Origin: Saccharopolyspora thermophila
GTDB taxonomy: Bacteria > Actinomycetota > Actinomycetes > Mycobacteriales > Pseudonocardiaceae
Length of the DNA stretch: 64,000 bases
NCBI RefSeq assembly: GCF_014646075.1
Contig: NZ_BMMT01000013.1
Span: 62,001-126,000 of the forward strand
Direction: 5' to 3'
Each line of letters opens with the position of its first letter. The first letter of the stretch is position 1. The notes beneath the pieces are model-generated. The model saw nothing but the letters and a program-made list of their open reading frames with translations, searched no databases and was not told where the DNA came from. Made by a program: the position numbers and the translations under genes. This document shows, in pieces, positions 32,163 through 41,685 of the stretch.

Positions 32163-34589
32163 GTGCCGGGGAAAGGCCCGCACCGGGTCAGGGACGGTCG
32201 AGGGAAGCCGAGCCGGGGAGTGCGCAGCGACGCGGATACGACGACGAGCGAGGGGATCGGCATCTCCCCGCGGACCCGGTTGCGGCTGTCGATCGGCCGC
32301 CGCCCCCGCGACCTGCTCAACCTCGCCCTCGTCGGCGGCCTGCTGGCGCTGAGCGTGCTGCTGGTGCTGGTGCCGCCCAACCTGGTGGAACTGGCCGTCT
32401 ACCAGCAGCTGGGACGCATCCCGGCGGCCTCCGATCCGCTGTGGGTGGCGCTGACCTGGCTCGGGTCGTGGGCGGGCATCGCGGCGGTGACGGCCGTGGC
32501 GCTGTACGCCGGCTGGATACGCGTCGCCCTGCTGTGCGCGACATCAGGCGCGTTGACCTGGGGCATCGCCCAGATACTGCACCAACTGGTCGGTGTGCGC
32601 CCGGTGCCGCCGCCGTTCGCCGGGCCGGTCGAAGGCGTGCCCTTCCCCGCCGACTCGGTCGCCGTCGTCGCCGTGCTGGTCGTGGTCGTCGCGCCCTACC
32701 TGGGCGGGGCCGCCCGCTATGTCGGGTGGGCGCTGGTCGTGCTGGTCGGGGTGGCCGAGGTGCACCTCGGCGGATTCCTGCCGCTGGGCGTGGTCGGCGG
32801 TGCGCTGCTGGGCTGGGGTGTCGGGGCGCTGTGCCACGTCGTCTGGGGCGCCCCGGGGCGGCGCATCTCGCACGAGGTGGTGCGCGGCGAGTTGGAGATG
32901 GCGGGGCTGGCGCCGACCTCGATCGTCGCGTTGCGGCACCGGCTGCTGGAGCCGCGCGAGTTCGCGGTGCAGACCGCAGACGGTGGGCTGCGGGTCAAGG
33001 TGGTGCGGCGGCTGAGCCGGCGCGGCGGCTACTGGTACAAGCTCAAGCGGCTGCTGGCCGCGCAGGAGGTGCAGGACGAGCCGCGGCTGTCCACCCCGCA
33101 CCACGAGGTCGAGCACGAGGCGTACGTGACGCTGCTGGCCGAGCGGGTCGGGGTACGCACCCCCGAGGTGGTGCTGGCCTGTGACGTCAAGCACGCGCCC
33201 GCGCTGCTGGTGGTGCGGGAGATCCCCGGACGCCGGCTGCCGGAACTGGCGCCCGACGAGATCGGCGACGACCTGCTGGCGGCCATCTGGGAGCAGGTGG
33301 CCGCGCTGGGGGCCGCCCGCATCGCGCACCACGACCTGCGGGCCAAGAACTTCCTGGTCGACTCGGACGGGCGGCCATGGCTGCTGAGCTTCACGTTCGG
33401 CCACGCGGGTGCCGACCCGGGCCGCTGCGCCCGAGACCTGGCCGAGGCGCTGGTGTCGCTGGCGACGGTGGTCGGCACCGACCGCGCCGTCGACTCCGCG
33501 ATCCGCGCGCTGCCCCGCGACCAGCTGCAGGTCGCGCTGCGCAACCTTGTGCCGCTGGCGTTACCGCGCCGGATCCGCGCGCAGGCCGAGCGCGGGCGAT
33601 TCCTGCTGGTCGACCTGCGTGAGACGCTGGCCGACCGGCTGGAGTGCCCCATCCCCGGTTTCCGCTCCCCGGTGCGTCCGGTGACCGTCGTGGGCCTGCT
33701 GCTGGTGGGCGCTGCCGTCTACCTGCTGCTGCCGGAGCTGGCCAGCATGCGCGAGGTGCTGACGGCGTTGCGGCACGCCGACTGGACGTGGTTGGTGGTG
33801 GCGACGGCGACCGGTTTTGCGGCGATCGTGTTCTCGTCGATCTCGGTGCAGGGCTCCAGCCGCATCCCGCTGCCGTTCTGGAGCACCCTCGCGGTGCAGG
33901 TGGCCGCGGCGTTCACCGGACGCACCACGCCCGGCGGGGCCGGGTTCTTCGGGATCAACGTGGTGTTCCTGGAACGGTTGGGGCTGCGGCGGTCGCTGGC
34001 GGTGGGAGTGACGCTGCTGAACCAGGCGGGAACCGGTGCCGTGGCGTTCGTGGTCGCCGTCGTCGGAGTCTTCGGCGTGGGCCTGACCCGCACCTTCGGT
34101 AACCTGACGATCCCCACGGGCTGGCAAGTGGTGGTGGGGTTGATCGCCGCGGTGGTGGTCATCGCGGCCGTCGTCGCCTCGCCGTTCGGTCGGCGGCGGC
34201 TGGTGCGGCCCGCGGTGGAGGTGGGCCGGGAGCTGCTGGAGACGCTGCGCCACCCGGTCCGCGCGCTTCAGCTGTTCGGTGGTGCGTTCGGCTACCTGGT
34301 GGTGTCCGGGGTGGGGTTGGGGGCCTCGCTCGCGGCGGTGCACCCGCAGGTGCCGTGGGTGGCGGTGACGATCGTGTTCATCGTGGGCAACACGCTCGGC
34401 CACCTGGTGCCCTCGCCCGGCGGTCTCGGCGCGGTCGAGGCGGCCCTGCTGGCCGGGCTCGGCGCGATAGGCATCCCGGCGACGGCCGCGGTGACCGCGG
34501 TGCTGACCTCGCGGCTGCTCACCTACTGGCTGCCGGTGCTGCCCGGCATCGCGATGTTCCGCTACCTCCAGCACCGCGGCGTGATCTAG
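32163..34589 (+). CDS. Multidomain membrane protein: PAP2-like, kinase-like and LPG-synthase/flippase-type domains
   Basis: This protein of about 808 residues has three parts. Residues about 45-230 form transmembrane helices resembling a PAP2-type membrane domain. Residues about 240-500 form a cytoplasmic kinase-like domain with HEVEHEAYVTLLAERVGVRTP and a catalytic loop IAHHDLRAKNFLVD at about 387-400. The last 300 residues form a polytopic domain like the flippase part of MprF (UPF0104), with FTGRTTPGGAGFFGINVVFLE and GHLVPSPGGLGAVEAALLAG. The DFG-equivalent position reads SFTFG (409-413), so the Mg-binding Asp is missing and catalysis is doubtful. The start is uncertain: GTG 32163 has a TTTAAT hexamer 5 nt upstream, and GTG 32220 is the main alternative. 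It probably transports or senses a lipid; the substrate is unknown. Confidence 0.75.
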   Translation: MPGKGPHRVRDGRGKPSRGVRSDADTTTSEGIGISPRTRLRLSIGRRPRDLLNLALVGGLLALSVLLVLVPPNLVELAVYQQLGRIPAASDPLWVALTWLGSWAGIAAVTAVALYAGWIRVALLCATSGALTWGIAQILHQLVGVRPVPPPFAGPVEGVPFPADSVAVVAVLVVVVAPYLGGAARYVGWALVVLVGVAEVHLGGFLPLGVVGGALLGWGVGALCHVVWGAPGRRISHEVVRGELEMAGLAPTSIVALRHRLLEPREFAVQTADGGLRVKVVRRLSRRGGYWYKLKRLLAAQEVQDEPRLSTPHHEVEHEAYVTLLAERVGVRTPEVVLACDVKHAPALLVVREIPGRRLPELAPDEIGDDLLAAIWEQVAALGAARIAHHDLRAKNFLVDSDGRPWLLSFTFGHAGADPGRCARDLAEALVSLATVVGTDRAVDSAIRALPRDQLQVALRNLVPLALPRRIRAQAERGRFLLVDLRETLADRLECPIPGFRSPVRPVTVVGLLLVGAAVYLLLPELASMREVLTALRHADWTWLVVATATGFAAIVFSSISVQGSSRIPLPFWSTLAVQVAAAFTGRTTPGGAGFFGINVVFLERLGLRRSLAVGVTLLNQAGTGAVAFVVAVVGVFGVGLTRTFGNLTIPTGWQVVVGLIAAVVVIAAVVASPFGRRRLVRPAVEVGRELLETLRHPVRALQLFGGAFGYLVVSGVGLGASLAAVHPQVPWVAVTIVFIVGNTLGHLVPSPGGLGAVEAALLAGLGAIGIPATAAVTAVLTSRLLTYWLPVLPGIAMFRYLQHRGVI

Positions 34590-34594
34590 GGGCG

Positions 34595-34619
34595 GGGCGC
34601 CGACATCGAACCGGCGCCC
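34595..34619 (+). terminator. Terminator-like hairpin before metH
   Basis: GGGCGCCG (34595-34602) and CGGCGCCC (34612-34619) form a perfect 8-bp stem with a 9-nt loop, 5 nt after the membrane-protein stop codon. No T tract follows. Confidence 0.5.
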
Positions 34620-34686
34620 GGCCCGTTCCGTCCACTGAGGACGCCAGTGCTGACCACATTCTGGGATTTCGGCTGGTCATGCCCCG

Positions 34687-34692
34687 TACGCT
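34687..34692 (+). promoter_or_regulatory. Leaderless -10 element of metH (TACGCT)
   Basis: TACGCT ends 6 nt before ATG 34699. The 110-bp gap upstream holds no recognisable cobalamin riboswitch. Confidence 0.45.
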
Positions 34693-34698
34693 GGACGC

Positions 34699-37600
34699 AT
34701 GCCGCACTCCTCCTGGTCACCTCTGCTGACGGCGCTTGAGCGCCGGGTCCTCGTCGCCGACGGCGCGATGGGCACCATGCTGCAGCAGGTGCCGCTGACC
34801 CTCGACGACTTCGCCGGGCTGGAGGGCTGCAACGAGATCCTCAACGTCACCCGCCCCGACGTGGTGCAGGACGTGCACCGCGGCTACCTGGCCGCCGGGT
34901 CGGACGCGATCGAGACCAACACCTTCGGCGCGAACCTCGCCAACCTCGGCGAGTACGGCATCGCCGACCGCATCCGCGACCTCGCCGAGCGCGGCGCCCG
35001 GCTGGCCCGCGCCTGCGCCGACGAGTTCAGCACCGCCGAGCAGCCCCGGTTCGTGCTGGGAGCGGTGGGTCCGGGCACCAGGCTGCCCACCCTCGGGCAC
35101 GTCACCTTCGAGGCCCTCCGGGACGCCTACCAGGAGCAGGTCCTCGGCATGCTCGACGGCGGCGTCGACGCGGTGCTGGTGGAGACCTCCCAGGACCTGC
35201 TGCAGGCCAAGGCGGCGGTGCTGGCCGCCAAGCGGGCGATGCAGCGGGCCGGGCGGCGGGTTCCGATCATCACCCAGGTCACCGTGGAGACCACCGGCAC
35301 GATGCTGCTGGGCACCGAGATCACCGCCGCGCTGACCGCGCTGGAACCGCTGGGCATCGACCTGATCGGGATGAACTGCGCGACCGGCCCGGCGGAGATG
35401 AGCGAGCACCTGCGGCAGCTGGCGAGGCAGTCGCGGCTGCCGCTGTCGGTGATGCCCAACGCGGGCCTGCCGGTGCTGGGCCCCGACGGCGCGGTGTATC
35501 CGCTGACCCCGGAGGATCTGGCCGAGGCGCTCGCCGGGTTCGTCGCGCACTTCGGCGCGCGGCTGGTCGGCGGCTGCTGCGGCACCACCGGTGAGCACAT
35601 CCGCCAGGTCGTCGACGCCGTCCGTGACGTGCGGCCGCCGGCGCGCGAACCGCAGCCCGAGCCGGGGGTGAGCTCGCTGTACCAGGCGGTGCCGTTCGAG
35701 CAGGACGCGTCGGTGCTCGTCATCGGCGAGCGCACGAACGCCAACGGCTCCAAGGCGTTCCGCGAGGCGATGCTGTCCGGGGACTACGACGCGTGCGTCG
35801 AGATCGCCAAGAACCAGACCCGCGACGGGGCACACCTGATCGACCTGTGCGTGGACTACGTGGGCCGCGACGGCGTGGCCGACATGGCCGAGCTGGCGTC
35901 GCGGCTGGCCACGGCGTCGACGCTGCCGGTGATGCTGGACTCCACCGAGCCGTCGGTGCTGCGCGCCGGGCTGGAGCGGCTCGGCGGGCGCTGCGTGGTC
36001 AACTCGGTCAACTACGAGGACGGCGACGGCCCGAACTCCCGCTACCGACGGGTACTGGAGCTGGTGCGCGAGCACGGCGCCGCGGTCGTGGTGATGTGCA
36101 TCGACGAGGAGGGCCAGGCCCGCACCAGGGACTGGAAGCTGCGCGTCGCGCACCGGGCGATCGAGGACCTCACCACGAACTGGGGCATCGCCGAGTCCGA
36201 CATCATCGTCGACTGCCTGACCTTCCCGATCTCCACCGGCCAGGAGGAGGTGCGCCGCGACGCCATCGAGACCATCGAGGCGATCCGGGAGCTCAGGCGC
36301 ACGCACCCGCGGGTCCGCACCACGCTGGGCATCTCGAACGTCTCCTTCGGACTGAACGCGGCCGCCCGGCAGGTGCTCAACTCGGTGTTTCTGCACGAGT
36401 GCCGGGAAGCCGGGCTGGACACCGCGATCGTGCACGCCTCGAAGATCCTGCCGATGCACAAGATCCCGGACGAGCCGCGGCAGGTCGCGCTCGACCTGGT
36501 GCACGACCGGCGGCGTCCCGGCTACGACCCGCTGCAGCGGTTGATGGAGCTGTTCGAGGGCCAGACCGCCACATCCGAGCGGGCGTCGCGGGCCGAGGAA
36601 CTGGCGCGGCTGCCGCTGTTCGAGCGGCTGGAGCGGCGCATCGTCGACGGCGAGCGCAACGGCCTGGAGGCCGACCTGGACGCGGCGATGGAGCACAAGC
36701 CGCCGCTGGAGATCATCAACGAGAACCTGCTGGCGGGCATGAAGGTCGTGGGAGAGCTGTTCGGCTCCGGGCAGATGCAGCTGCCGTTCGTGCTCCAGTC
36801 CGCCGAGGTGATGAAGGCGGCGGTGGCCTACCTGGAGCCGCACCTGGAGAAGGAGTCCGCCGCGGGCAAGGGCACCCTGGTGCTGGCCACCGTCAAGGGC
36901 GACGTGCACGACATCGGCAAGAACCTGGTCGACATCATCGTGTCCAACAACGGCTACAACGTGGTCAACCTGGGTATCAAACAGCCGATCGGCGCGATCC
37001 TGGACAGCGCGGAGCAGCACGGCGCGGACGCCATTGGCATGTCCGGGCTGCTGGTGAAATCCACGGTGGTCATGAAGGAGAACCTGGAGGAGATGAACTC
37101 CAGGGGCGTGGCCGACCGCTACCCGGTGCTGCTCGGCGGCGCGGCGCTGACCCGCTCCTACGTGGAGAACGACCTCGACGAGCTCTACCGGGGCGAGGTG
37201 CGTTACGCGCGGGACGCCTTCGAGGGACTGCGGCTGATGGACTCGATCATGGCCCGCAAGCGGGGCGGCGTGGTGGTCCCGGACGAGGCCGAGGAGACCA
37301 GGAAGGCCGAGCGCAGGGCCCGCCGTGAGCGGTCGCTGCGCATCGCCGAAAAGCGCCGTGCCGAGCCCGCGCCGGTGAGCCGATCGAACGTGGCCACCGA
37401 CGTGCCGGTGCCGACCCCGCCGTTCTGGGGTTCCCGCATCGCGCGCGGCGTCCCGGTCGCCGAGTACGCCGCATACCTGGACGAACGCGCCACGTTCTTC
37501 GGGCAGTGGGGGCTGCGTGGAGCCAGACAGGGGCCCTCCTACGACGAGCTGGTGGAGTCGGAGGGACGGCCGCGGCTGCGGCACTGGATGGACCGGCTGA

Positions 37601-38235
37601 CCACCGACGGCGTCCTGCGGCACGCGGCGGTGGTCTACGGCTACTTCCCGTGCGTGTCGGAGGGCGATGACCTCGTGGTGCTGGACAAGGACGAGCCGGA
37701 CGCGCCGGAGCGCTGCCGGTTCACCTTCCCCCGGCAGGCGCGCGACCGGCGGCTGTGCCTGGCGGACTTCTTCCGGCCGCGGCGACTCGCCGAGGAGTCC
37801 GGGCAGGTCGACGTGCTGGCGCTGCAGCTGGTGACGATGGGGCAGCCGATCGCCGACTACGCCAACGAGCTGTTCGCCCGCAATGCCTACCGCGACTACC
37901 TGGAGGTCCACGGGTTGGGCGTGCAGCTCACCGAGGCGCTGGCGGAGTACTGGCACCGCCGCGTGCGGCAGGAACTGCGCTTCCCGTCGGGGATTCCGGT
38001 GTCCGCCGAAGATCCGTCCACAGTGGAGGAGTTCTTCCGGCTGGGTTACCGGGGTGCGCGGTTCTCGCTGGGCTACGGTGCCTGCCCGGAGCTGGCGGAT
38101 CGGGCCAAGGTGGTGGAGCTGCTCCAGCCGGAGCGCATCGGCGTCATGCTTTCCGAGGAGCTGCAGCTGCACCCGGAGCAGTCCACCGACGCCTTCGTCG
38201 CCCACCACCCCGAGGCCACGTACTTCAACACCTGA
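34699..38235 (+). CDS. metH: Cobalamin-dependent methionine synthase
   Basis: This 1178-residue enzyme transfers the methyl group of methyltetrahydrofolate via cobalamin to homocysteine. Its modules are in the standard order. The homocysteine domain carries the zinc triad Cys227 in NCATGP and Cys293-Cys294 in GGCCGT. The pterin domain carries VLVIGERTNANGSKAF and the DSTEP segment. The B12 domain has KGDVHDIGKN with the axial ligand His737. The C-terminal AdoMet reactivation domain ends with RFSLGYGACPELADRAKV and QSTDAFVAHHPEATYF. A Lys/Arg-rich linker (about 855-900) separates the last two. Start ATG 34699 has a leaderless-type -10. M. tuberculosis metH (Rv2124c) also lies beside the PAC2 gene. 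Confidence 0.96.
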   Translation: MPHSSWSPLLTALERRVLVADGAMGTMLQQVPLTLDDFAGLEGCNEILNVTRPDVVQDVHRGYLAAGSDAIETNTFGANLANLGEYGIADRIRDLAERGARLARACADEFSTAEQPRFVLGAVGPGTRLPTLGHVTFEALRDAYQEQVLGMLDGGVDAVLVETSQDLLQAKAAVLAAKRAMQRAGRRVPIITQVTVETTGTMLLGTEITAALTALEPLGIDLIGMNCATGPAEMSEHLRQLARQSRLPLSVMPNAGLPVLGPDGAVYPLTPEDLAEALAGFVAHFGARLVGGCCGTTGEHIRQVVDAVRDVRPPAREPQPEPGVSSLYQAVPFEQDASVLVIGERTNANGSKAFREAMLSGDYDACVEIAKNQTRDGAHLIDLCVDYVGRDGVADMAELASRLATASTLPVMLDSTEPSVLRAGLERLGGRCVVNSVNYEDGDGPNSRYRRVLELVREHGAAVVVMCIDEEGQARTRDWKLRVAHRAIEDLTTNWGIAESDIIVDCLTFPISTGQEEVRRDAIETIEAIRELRRTHPRVRTTLGISNVSFGLNAAARQVLNSVFLHECREAGLDTAIVHASKILPMHKIPDEPRQVALDLVHDRRRPGYDPLQRLMELFEGQTATSERASRAEELARLPLFERLERRIVDGERNGLEADLDAAMEHKPPLEIINENLLAGMKVVGELFGSGQMQLPFVLQSAEVMKAAVAYLEPHLEKESAAGKGTLVLATVKGDVHDIGKNLVDIIVSNNGYNVVNLGIKQPIGAILDSAEQHGADAIGMSGLLVKSTVVMKENLEEMNSRGVADRYPVLLGGAALTRSYVENDLDELYRGEVRYARDAFEGLRLMDSIMARKRGGVVVPDEAEETRKAERRARRERSLRIAEKRRAEPAPVSRSNVATDVPVPTPPFWGSRIARGVPVAEYAAYLDERATFFGQWGLRGARQGPSYDELVESEGRPRLRHWMDRLTTDGVLRHAAVVYGYFPCVSEGDDLVVLDKDEPDAPERCRFTFPRQARDRRLCLADFFRPRRLAEESGQVDVLALQLVTMGQPIADYANELFARNAYRDYLEVHGLGVQLTEALAEYWHRRVRQELRFPSGIPVSAEDPSTVEEFFRLGYRGARFSLGYGACPELADRAKVVELLQPERIGVMLSEELQLHPEQSTDAFVAHHPEATYFNT

Positions 38236-38374
38236 CCGCGGTGGCGCACCGTCCTGTGTGGACGTGCAGGCGGGGACGAGGGATGGGACACTTTCGCTGG
38301 GAGTGGTCCGACCTCCGGTGGTGTACTGGAGGTGGCCCTGTGGTCCGCATCCCCGGAACGGAGACCTCCACCTG

Positions 38375-39064
38375 ATGACCCGCGACGCCGGTCCCGACGC
38401 GCCCGCCGCCGTGCTGTTCGACATGGACGGCACACTCGTCGACTCCGAGAAGCTGTGGACGATCGCGCTGGCCGACTACGCGCGGCACCGTGGGGGCGAG
38501 CTCACCGACGCCACCAGGGAGGCCATGGTCGGCTCCAACATGACCCGCAGCATGATGATGCTGCTGGCCGACATCGGCGTGCCCGACCCCGACGCCGAGG
38601 TCGACGCGGCCGCGACGTGGGTCGCCGACCGCATGGCGGAGCTGTTCCGCAACGGCCTGCCGTGGCGGCCCGGCGCCCCGGAGGCCCTGCGCGCCGTCCG
38701 CGACCTGGGCGTTCCCGCCGCGCTGGTGACCTCCACCATCCGGTCGCTGACCGAGATGGCGCTGGAGACCCTCGGACGGGACAACTTCGACGTCACCGTC
38801 TGCGGCGACGAGGTGGGCGGCCGCAACAAGCCCCACCCCGAGCCGTACCTGAAGGCCGCGCGGCTGCTCGGCGTCGACCCGGCGTCCTGCGTCGCCATCG
38901 AGGACTCGCCCACCGGCGTGGCCTCCGCCGAGGCGGCCGGGTGCACGGTGATCGCCATCCCGTGCGAGGTGCCGCTGCAGCCGGGCCCGCGGCGGGTGCT
39001 GCGCGACTCGCTGACCGACGTCGACTTCGCCACCCTCGGTGCCCTGTTCACCCGGGCCGCGTGA
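38375..39064 (+). CDS. HAD superfamily phosphatase (beta-phosphoglucomutase-like subfamily)
   Basis: This 229-residue HAD-family hydrolase has motif [14 protein letters not shown] with Asp16 and Asp18, motif [11 protein letters not shown] with its Thr/Ser, a motif III Lys in [12 protein letters not shown] and motif [20 protein letters not shown]. The helical cap between residues about 25 and 95 classes it as subfamily IA. It removes phosphate from a small metabolite; the substrate is unknown. Its position between metH and hisE-hisG is shared by many actinobacteria, so an association with histidine or one-carbon metabolism is possible. The ATG at 38375 is the only good start. The 139 bp before it hold no gene. 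Confidence 0.87.
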   Translation: MTRDAGPDAPAAVLFDMDGTLVDSEKLWTIALADYARHRGGELTDATREAMVGSNMTRSMMMLLADIGVPDPDAEVDAAATWVADRMAELFRNGLPWRPGAPEALRAVRDLGVPAALVTSTIRSLTEMALETLGRDNFDVTVCGDEVGGRNKPHPEPYLKAARLLGVDPASCVAIEDSPTGVASAEAAGCTVIAIPCEVPLQPGPRRVLRDSLTDVDFATLGALFTRAA

Positions 39065-39164
39065 TGACCGCCACGACCGCGGCGACGCCCACCCGCGTGA
39101 CAGAGGCCCCGAACCGACGGGTCCGCCGTCAACCCCGACGACCCGGGATGCAAGGATCTGCACT

Positions 39165-39428
39165 GTGAAGACCTTCGACGAGTTGTTCGCCGAACTGCAG
39201 GAACGAGCCCGCACCCGACCGGAGGGCTCGTCGACGGTGGCCGCGCTCGACGCCGGGGTGCATGCCCAGGGCAAGAAGGTCCTCGAAGAGGCCGGCGAGG
39301 TGTGGATCGCCGCCGAGCACGAGTCGGACGAGCAGCTGGCCGAGGAGATCTCGCAGCTGCTGTACCGGATCCAGGTGATCATGCTGGGTCGGGGCTTGTC
39401 CCTGGAGGACGTCTACCGCTACCTGTGA
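39165..39428 (+). CDS. hisE: Phosphoribosyl-ATP pyrophosphatase
   Basis: This 87-residue all-alpha pyrophosphohydrolase carries out step 2 of histidine synthesis, converting PR-ATP to PR-AMP. The conserved acidic and basic motif is [18 protein letters not shown], with EExxE-type metal-binding residues, followed by [19 protein letters not shown]. The length is that of stand-alone HisE. The start is GTG 39165, with AAGG about 9 nt upstream. hisG follows 36 bp later, so the two form the hisEG operon seen in mycobacteria (Rv2122c-Rv2121c). Confidence 0.94.
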   Translation: MKTFDELFAELQERARTRPEGSSTVAALDAGVHAQGKKVLEEAGEVWIAAEHESDEQLAEEISQLLYRIQVIMLGRGLSLEDVYRYL

Positions 39429-39464
39429 AGTACCCCGTTTGCTGAAACCGAGGAGTTCGAGCCC

Positions 39465-40313
39465 ATGCTGCGTGTGGCTGTGCCCAACAAGGGCACGCTG
39501 GCCGGTCCCGCATCCGAGATGCTCGCGGAAGCCGGGTACCGGCAGCGGCATGAGCAGCGGGACCTGACCGTCCTCGACACCGTCAACGACGTCGAGTTCT
39601 TCTTCCTCCGCCCGAAGGACATCGCGATCTACGTCGGCTCCGGTGAACTCGACCTGGGCCTGACCGGGCGAGACCTGGCGCTGGACTCCGGCGCCCCCGT
39701 CGAAGAGCGGCTGGCGCTCGGCTTCGGCGGCTCCACGTTCCGCTACGCCGCGCCCGCCGGCCCGCACGAGTGGAAGGTCGAGGATCTGCAGGGTAAGCGG
39801 ATCGCCACCTCCTACCCGAAGCTGGTCACCGACGACCTGGCCCGGCACGGCGTGTCGGCCGAGGTGATCCGCCTCGACGGCGCGGTGGAGATCTCCATCC
39901 AGCTCGGCGTCGCCGACGCCATCGCCGACGTGGTCGGCTCCGGCCGCACGCTGCGCCAGCACGGGCTGGTGGCCTTCGGCGACCCGATCTGCAGGTCCGA
40001 GGCGGTGGTGATCGAGCGTCGCGGCTCCGACGCCGAGCAGGCCAAGGACCAGATGATCGCCCGGCTGCAGGGCGTGGTGTTCGCGCAGCAGTACGTGATG
40101 CTGGACTACAACTGCCCGCGCGAGCTGCTGGACGACGCGACCAAGATGACCCCGGGCCTGGAGTCGCCGACGATGTCGCCGCTGGCGGACGAGCGCTGGG
40201 TGGCGGTGCGCGCCATGGTCTCCCGCAAGGAGGCCCCGGCGATCATGGACCGCCTCGCCGCCGCGGGCGCCAAGGCGATTCTCTCCTCCGACATCCGCGC
40301 CTGCCGCCTGTAA
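39465..40313 (+). CDS. hisG: ATP phosphoribosyltransferase, long form
   Basis: This 282-residue enzyme performs the first committed step of histidine synthesis, joining PRPP and ATP. It has [23 protein letters not shown] at the N-terminus, a pair of periplasmic-binding-protein-like domains, and the PRPP-binding stretch [20 protein letters not shown]. The length includes the C-terminal ACT-like domain (about 210-282, [21 protein letters not shown] onward). This marks the long HisG form, feedback-inhibited by histidine and independent of HisZ. ATG 39465 follows GGAG by about 10 nt. Confidence 0.95.
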   Translation: MLRVAVPNKGTLAGPASEMLAEAGYRQRHEQRDLTVLDTVNDVEFFFLRPKDIAIYVGSGELDLGLTGRDLALDSGAPVEERLALGFGGSTFRYAAPAGPHEWKVEDLQGKRIATSYPKLVTDDLARHGVSAEVIRLDGAVEISIQLGVADAIADVVGSGRTLRQHGLVAFGDPICRSEAVVIERRGSDAEQAKDQMIARLQGVVFAQQYVMLDYNCPRELLDDATKMTPGLESPTMSPLADERWVAVRAMVSRKEAPAIMDRLAAAGAKAILSSDIRACRL

Positions 40314-40335
40314 GGCGACCGCTTCGGGTTGTGCT

Positions 40336-40367
40336 GACGGGCACCGACCGGGTCGAGGGTGTCCGTC
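40336..40367 (+). terminator. Terminator hairpin after hisG
   Basis: GACGGGCACC (40336-40345) pairs with GGTGTCCGTC (40358-40367) over 10 bp with one G-T wobble, and the loop can pair further. It starts 22 nt after the hisG stop. Confidence 0.6.
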
Positions 40368-40478
40368 ACCGCCTCGCTCGACCGCGCGGGCCGATTCCGG
40401 ATCACGATTGTCCGAAAACTCCGTATTCTTGATCGGATTGTGAGCGCCGATTCCCCCCACAACGACGCAGGCGCTGCG

Positions 40479-40484
40479 GATAAT
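40479..40484 (+). promoter_or_regulatory. Candidate -10 (GATAAT) for the VOC gene
   Basis: GATAAT lies 43 nt upstream of ATG 40528 and would give a leader of about 37 nt containing a GGGGGTGAG ribosome-binding site. No clear -35 is seen. Confidence 0.4.
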
Positions 40485-40527
40485 GGCGGATGGCCGCGAT
40501 CTTGGGCAGCCGGTGGGGGTGAGACGC

Positions 40528-41373
40528 ATGGCCGTCGTGGTACCGGGGACGACCCCGCCGCGGTGGGAGCTCTACGCAGGGATGCCCTGCTGGATCGAGC
40601 TGATCACCACTAACCTCGATCGGGCGCGCGAGTTCTACGCGGGCCTGTTCGAATGGGAGTACGAGACCCACACCGATCCGGCCTCCGGGGAGCACGTGAT
40701 CGCCCTGCGCGAGGGCTTCCCGGTGGCGAGCCTGCGCGCCGCCTCCGGCGACCAGTCGGCCTGGCGGCTCTACCTGGCCACCCCCGACTGCGCGGCGTCC
40801 GTCCGCGCGGCCGAAGCGCTCGGCGCGGCGGTGACCGTGCCGGTCAGCACCGTGCCGGGGGTGGGCACCAGGGCGGTGCTGGTGGGGCCGGCGGACGCCG
40901 AGTTCGGCCTGCTGGAACCGGAGGAGTCCTGGCAGTTCGACGTCGGCCTGCCGGGCACGCTGATGTGGGCCGAGCTCGTCACGATCAAGGCGCAGACCGC
41001 GGACCACTTCTTCCACGAGCTGTTCGGCTACACCGCGGAGCAGTTCGGCACCGAGCACCGCTCGGACTACTCGGTCTGGTACCTCGGCGACGAGTCGGTG
41101 CTGGCGCGGGTCAGCATGATCCGCGAGTTCATCACGGAGAGCACCCGCCCGCACTGGCTGCTGTACCTGGGCGTGGACACCGAGATCGGCACCGACGAGC
41201 TGGTGCGCCGCGCGATCGGCCTCGGCGGCCGGATTCGCGTGGACCCGTATGACTCCAGCATCGGCCGCGTCGCGGTCCTCCGGGACCCCACCGGCGCCCG
41301 CTTCGCGGTGATCGACTCCAGCCAGGCGGGCGACTTCGGCACCGCCGCCAACTACGACCCGTACGAGGACTGA
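40528..41373 (+). CDS. VOC family protein, two glyoxalase-like domains
   Basis: This 281-residue protein is made of two beta-alpha-beta-beta-beta units. The first has PCWIELITTNLDRAREFYAGLFEWEY with a DPASGEHVIAL strand and an AEFGLLEPEE ending. The second has LMWAELVTIKAQTADHFFHELFGY and ends with VAVLRDPTGARFAVID. This arrangement resembles actinobacterial hydroxylases/glyoxalase-superfamily proteins that bind antibiotics or act as dioxygenase-like enzymes. The metal ligands expected for real glyoxalase I activity are not clearly conserved, so the function is open. ATG 40528 follows GGGGGTGAG by 6 nt. Confidence 0.8.
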   Translation: MAVVVPGTTPPRWELYAGMPCWIELITTNLDRAREFYAGLFEWEYETHTDPASGEHVIALREGFPVASLRAASGDQSAWRLYLATPDCAASVRAAEALGAAVTVPVSTVPGVGTRAVLVGPADAEFGLLEPEESWQFDVGLPGTLMWAELVTIKAQTADHFFHELFGYTAEQFGTEHRSDYSVWYLGDESVLARVSMIREFITESTRPHWLLYLGVDTEIGTDELVRRAIGLGGRIRVDPYDSSIGRVAVLRDPTGARFAVIDSSQAGDFGTAANYDPYED

Positions 41374-41685
41374 CGGGCGCAGGTCACCCAAGACCTCCCG
41401 CGCAGAAAGCGCGCGCCGGGGGTCCACTGCGGAGGGGTATCGACGCGGATGCCGACACCGGTCGGCCTGCCGATCAGTGCCAGTCAGTTCCCGGAAGTCA
41501 CCGTGGGGGCCGCCAGTACCTCGTCACGTTTGTTGATGTATGCCGTGCTCGTCGTTCTGCATGACGCCCTCGCCTCGCAAGGGATCGCTTACACCGCATA
41601 GGTTTTGGCTTCACGCACCGGGCTCAGGCCCTCGCGCGTCGGTTGTGACGTCGGAGGTGCCCGCCACGCGTGAGGCGGTCGGGGA
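41374..41685. other. Non-coding gap between convergent VOC and nuclease genes
   Basis: This 312-bp gap is the longest in the right half without an obvious gene. GC drops in its second half (around 41530-41610). I found no tRNA, no strong terminator and no repeat. The only item of interest is a 50-codon frame at 41449-41601, listed separately. Confidence 0.5.
41449..41601 (+). CDS. Possible small protein of 50 residues
   Basis: ATG 41449 to TAG 41601 encodes 50 residues starting MPTPVGLPISASQFPEV and ending with a hydrophobic half (LLMYAVLVVLHDALASQG). A GGAGGGG lies at 41431-41437, 11 nt upstream, which is rather far. No family is recognised. It could be a real small membrane-associated protein or a fragment of a decayed gene. 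Confidence 0.2.
   Translation: MPTPVGLPISASQFPEVTVGAASTSSRLLMYAVLVVLHDALASQGIAYTA

Noticed and set aside
34590..34698. Cobalamin riboswitch before metH
   Set aside because: The gap is only 109 bp, contains just a GC hairpin and a leaderless -10, and shows no B12-box-like conserved sequence.
34717..38433. A 1238-residue minus-strand open frame opposite metH
   Set aside because: MetH is certain on the plus strand; the opposite frame is rich in His/Arg/Gln/Val with no motifs.
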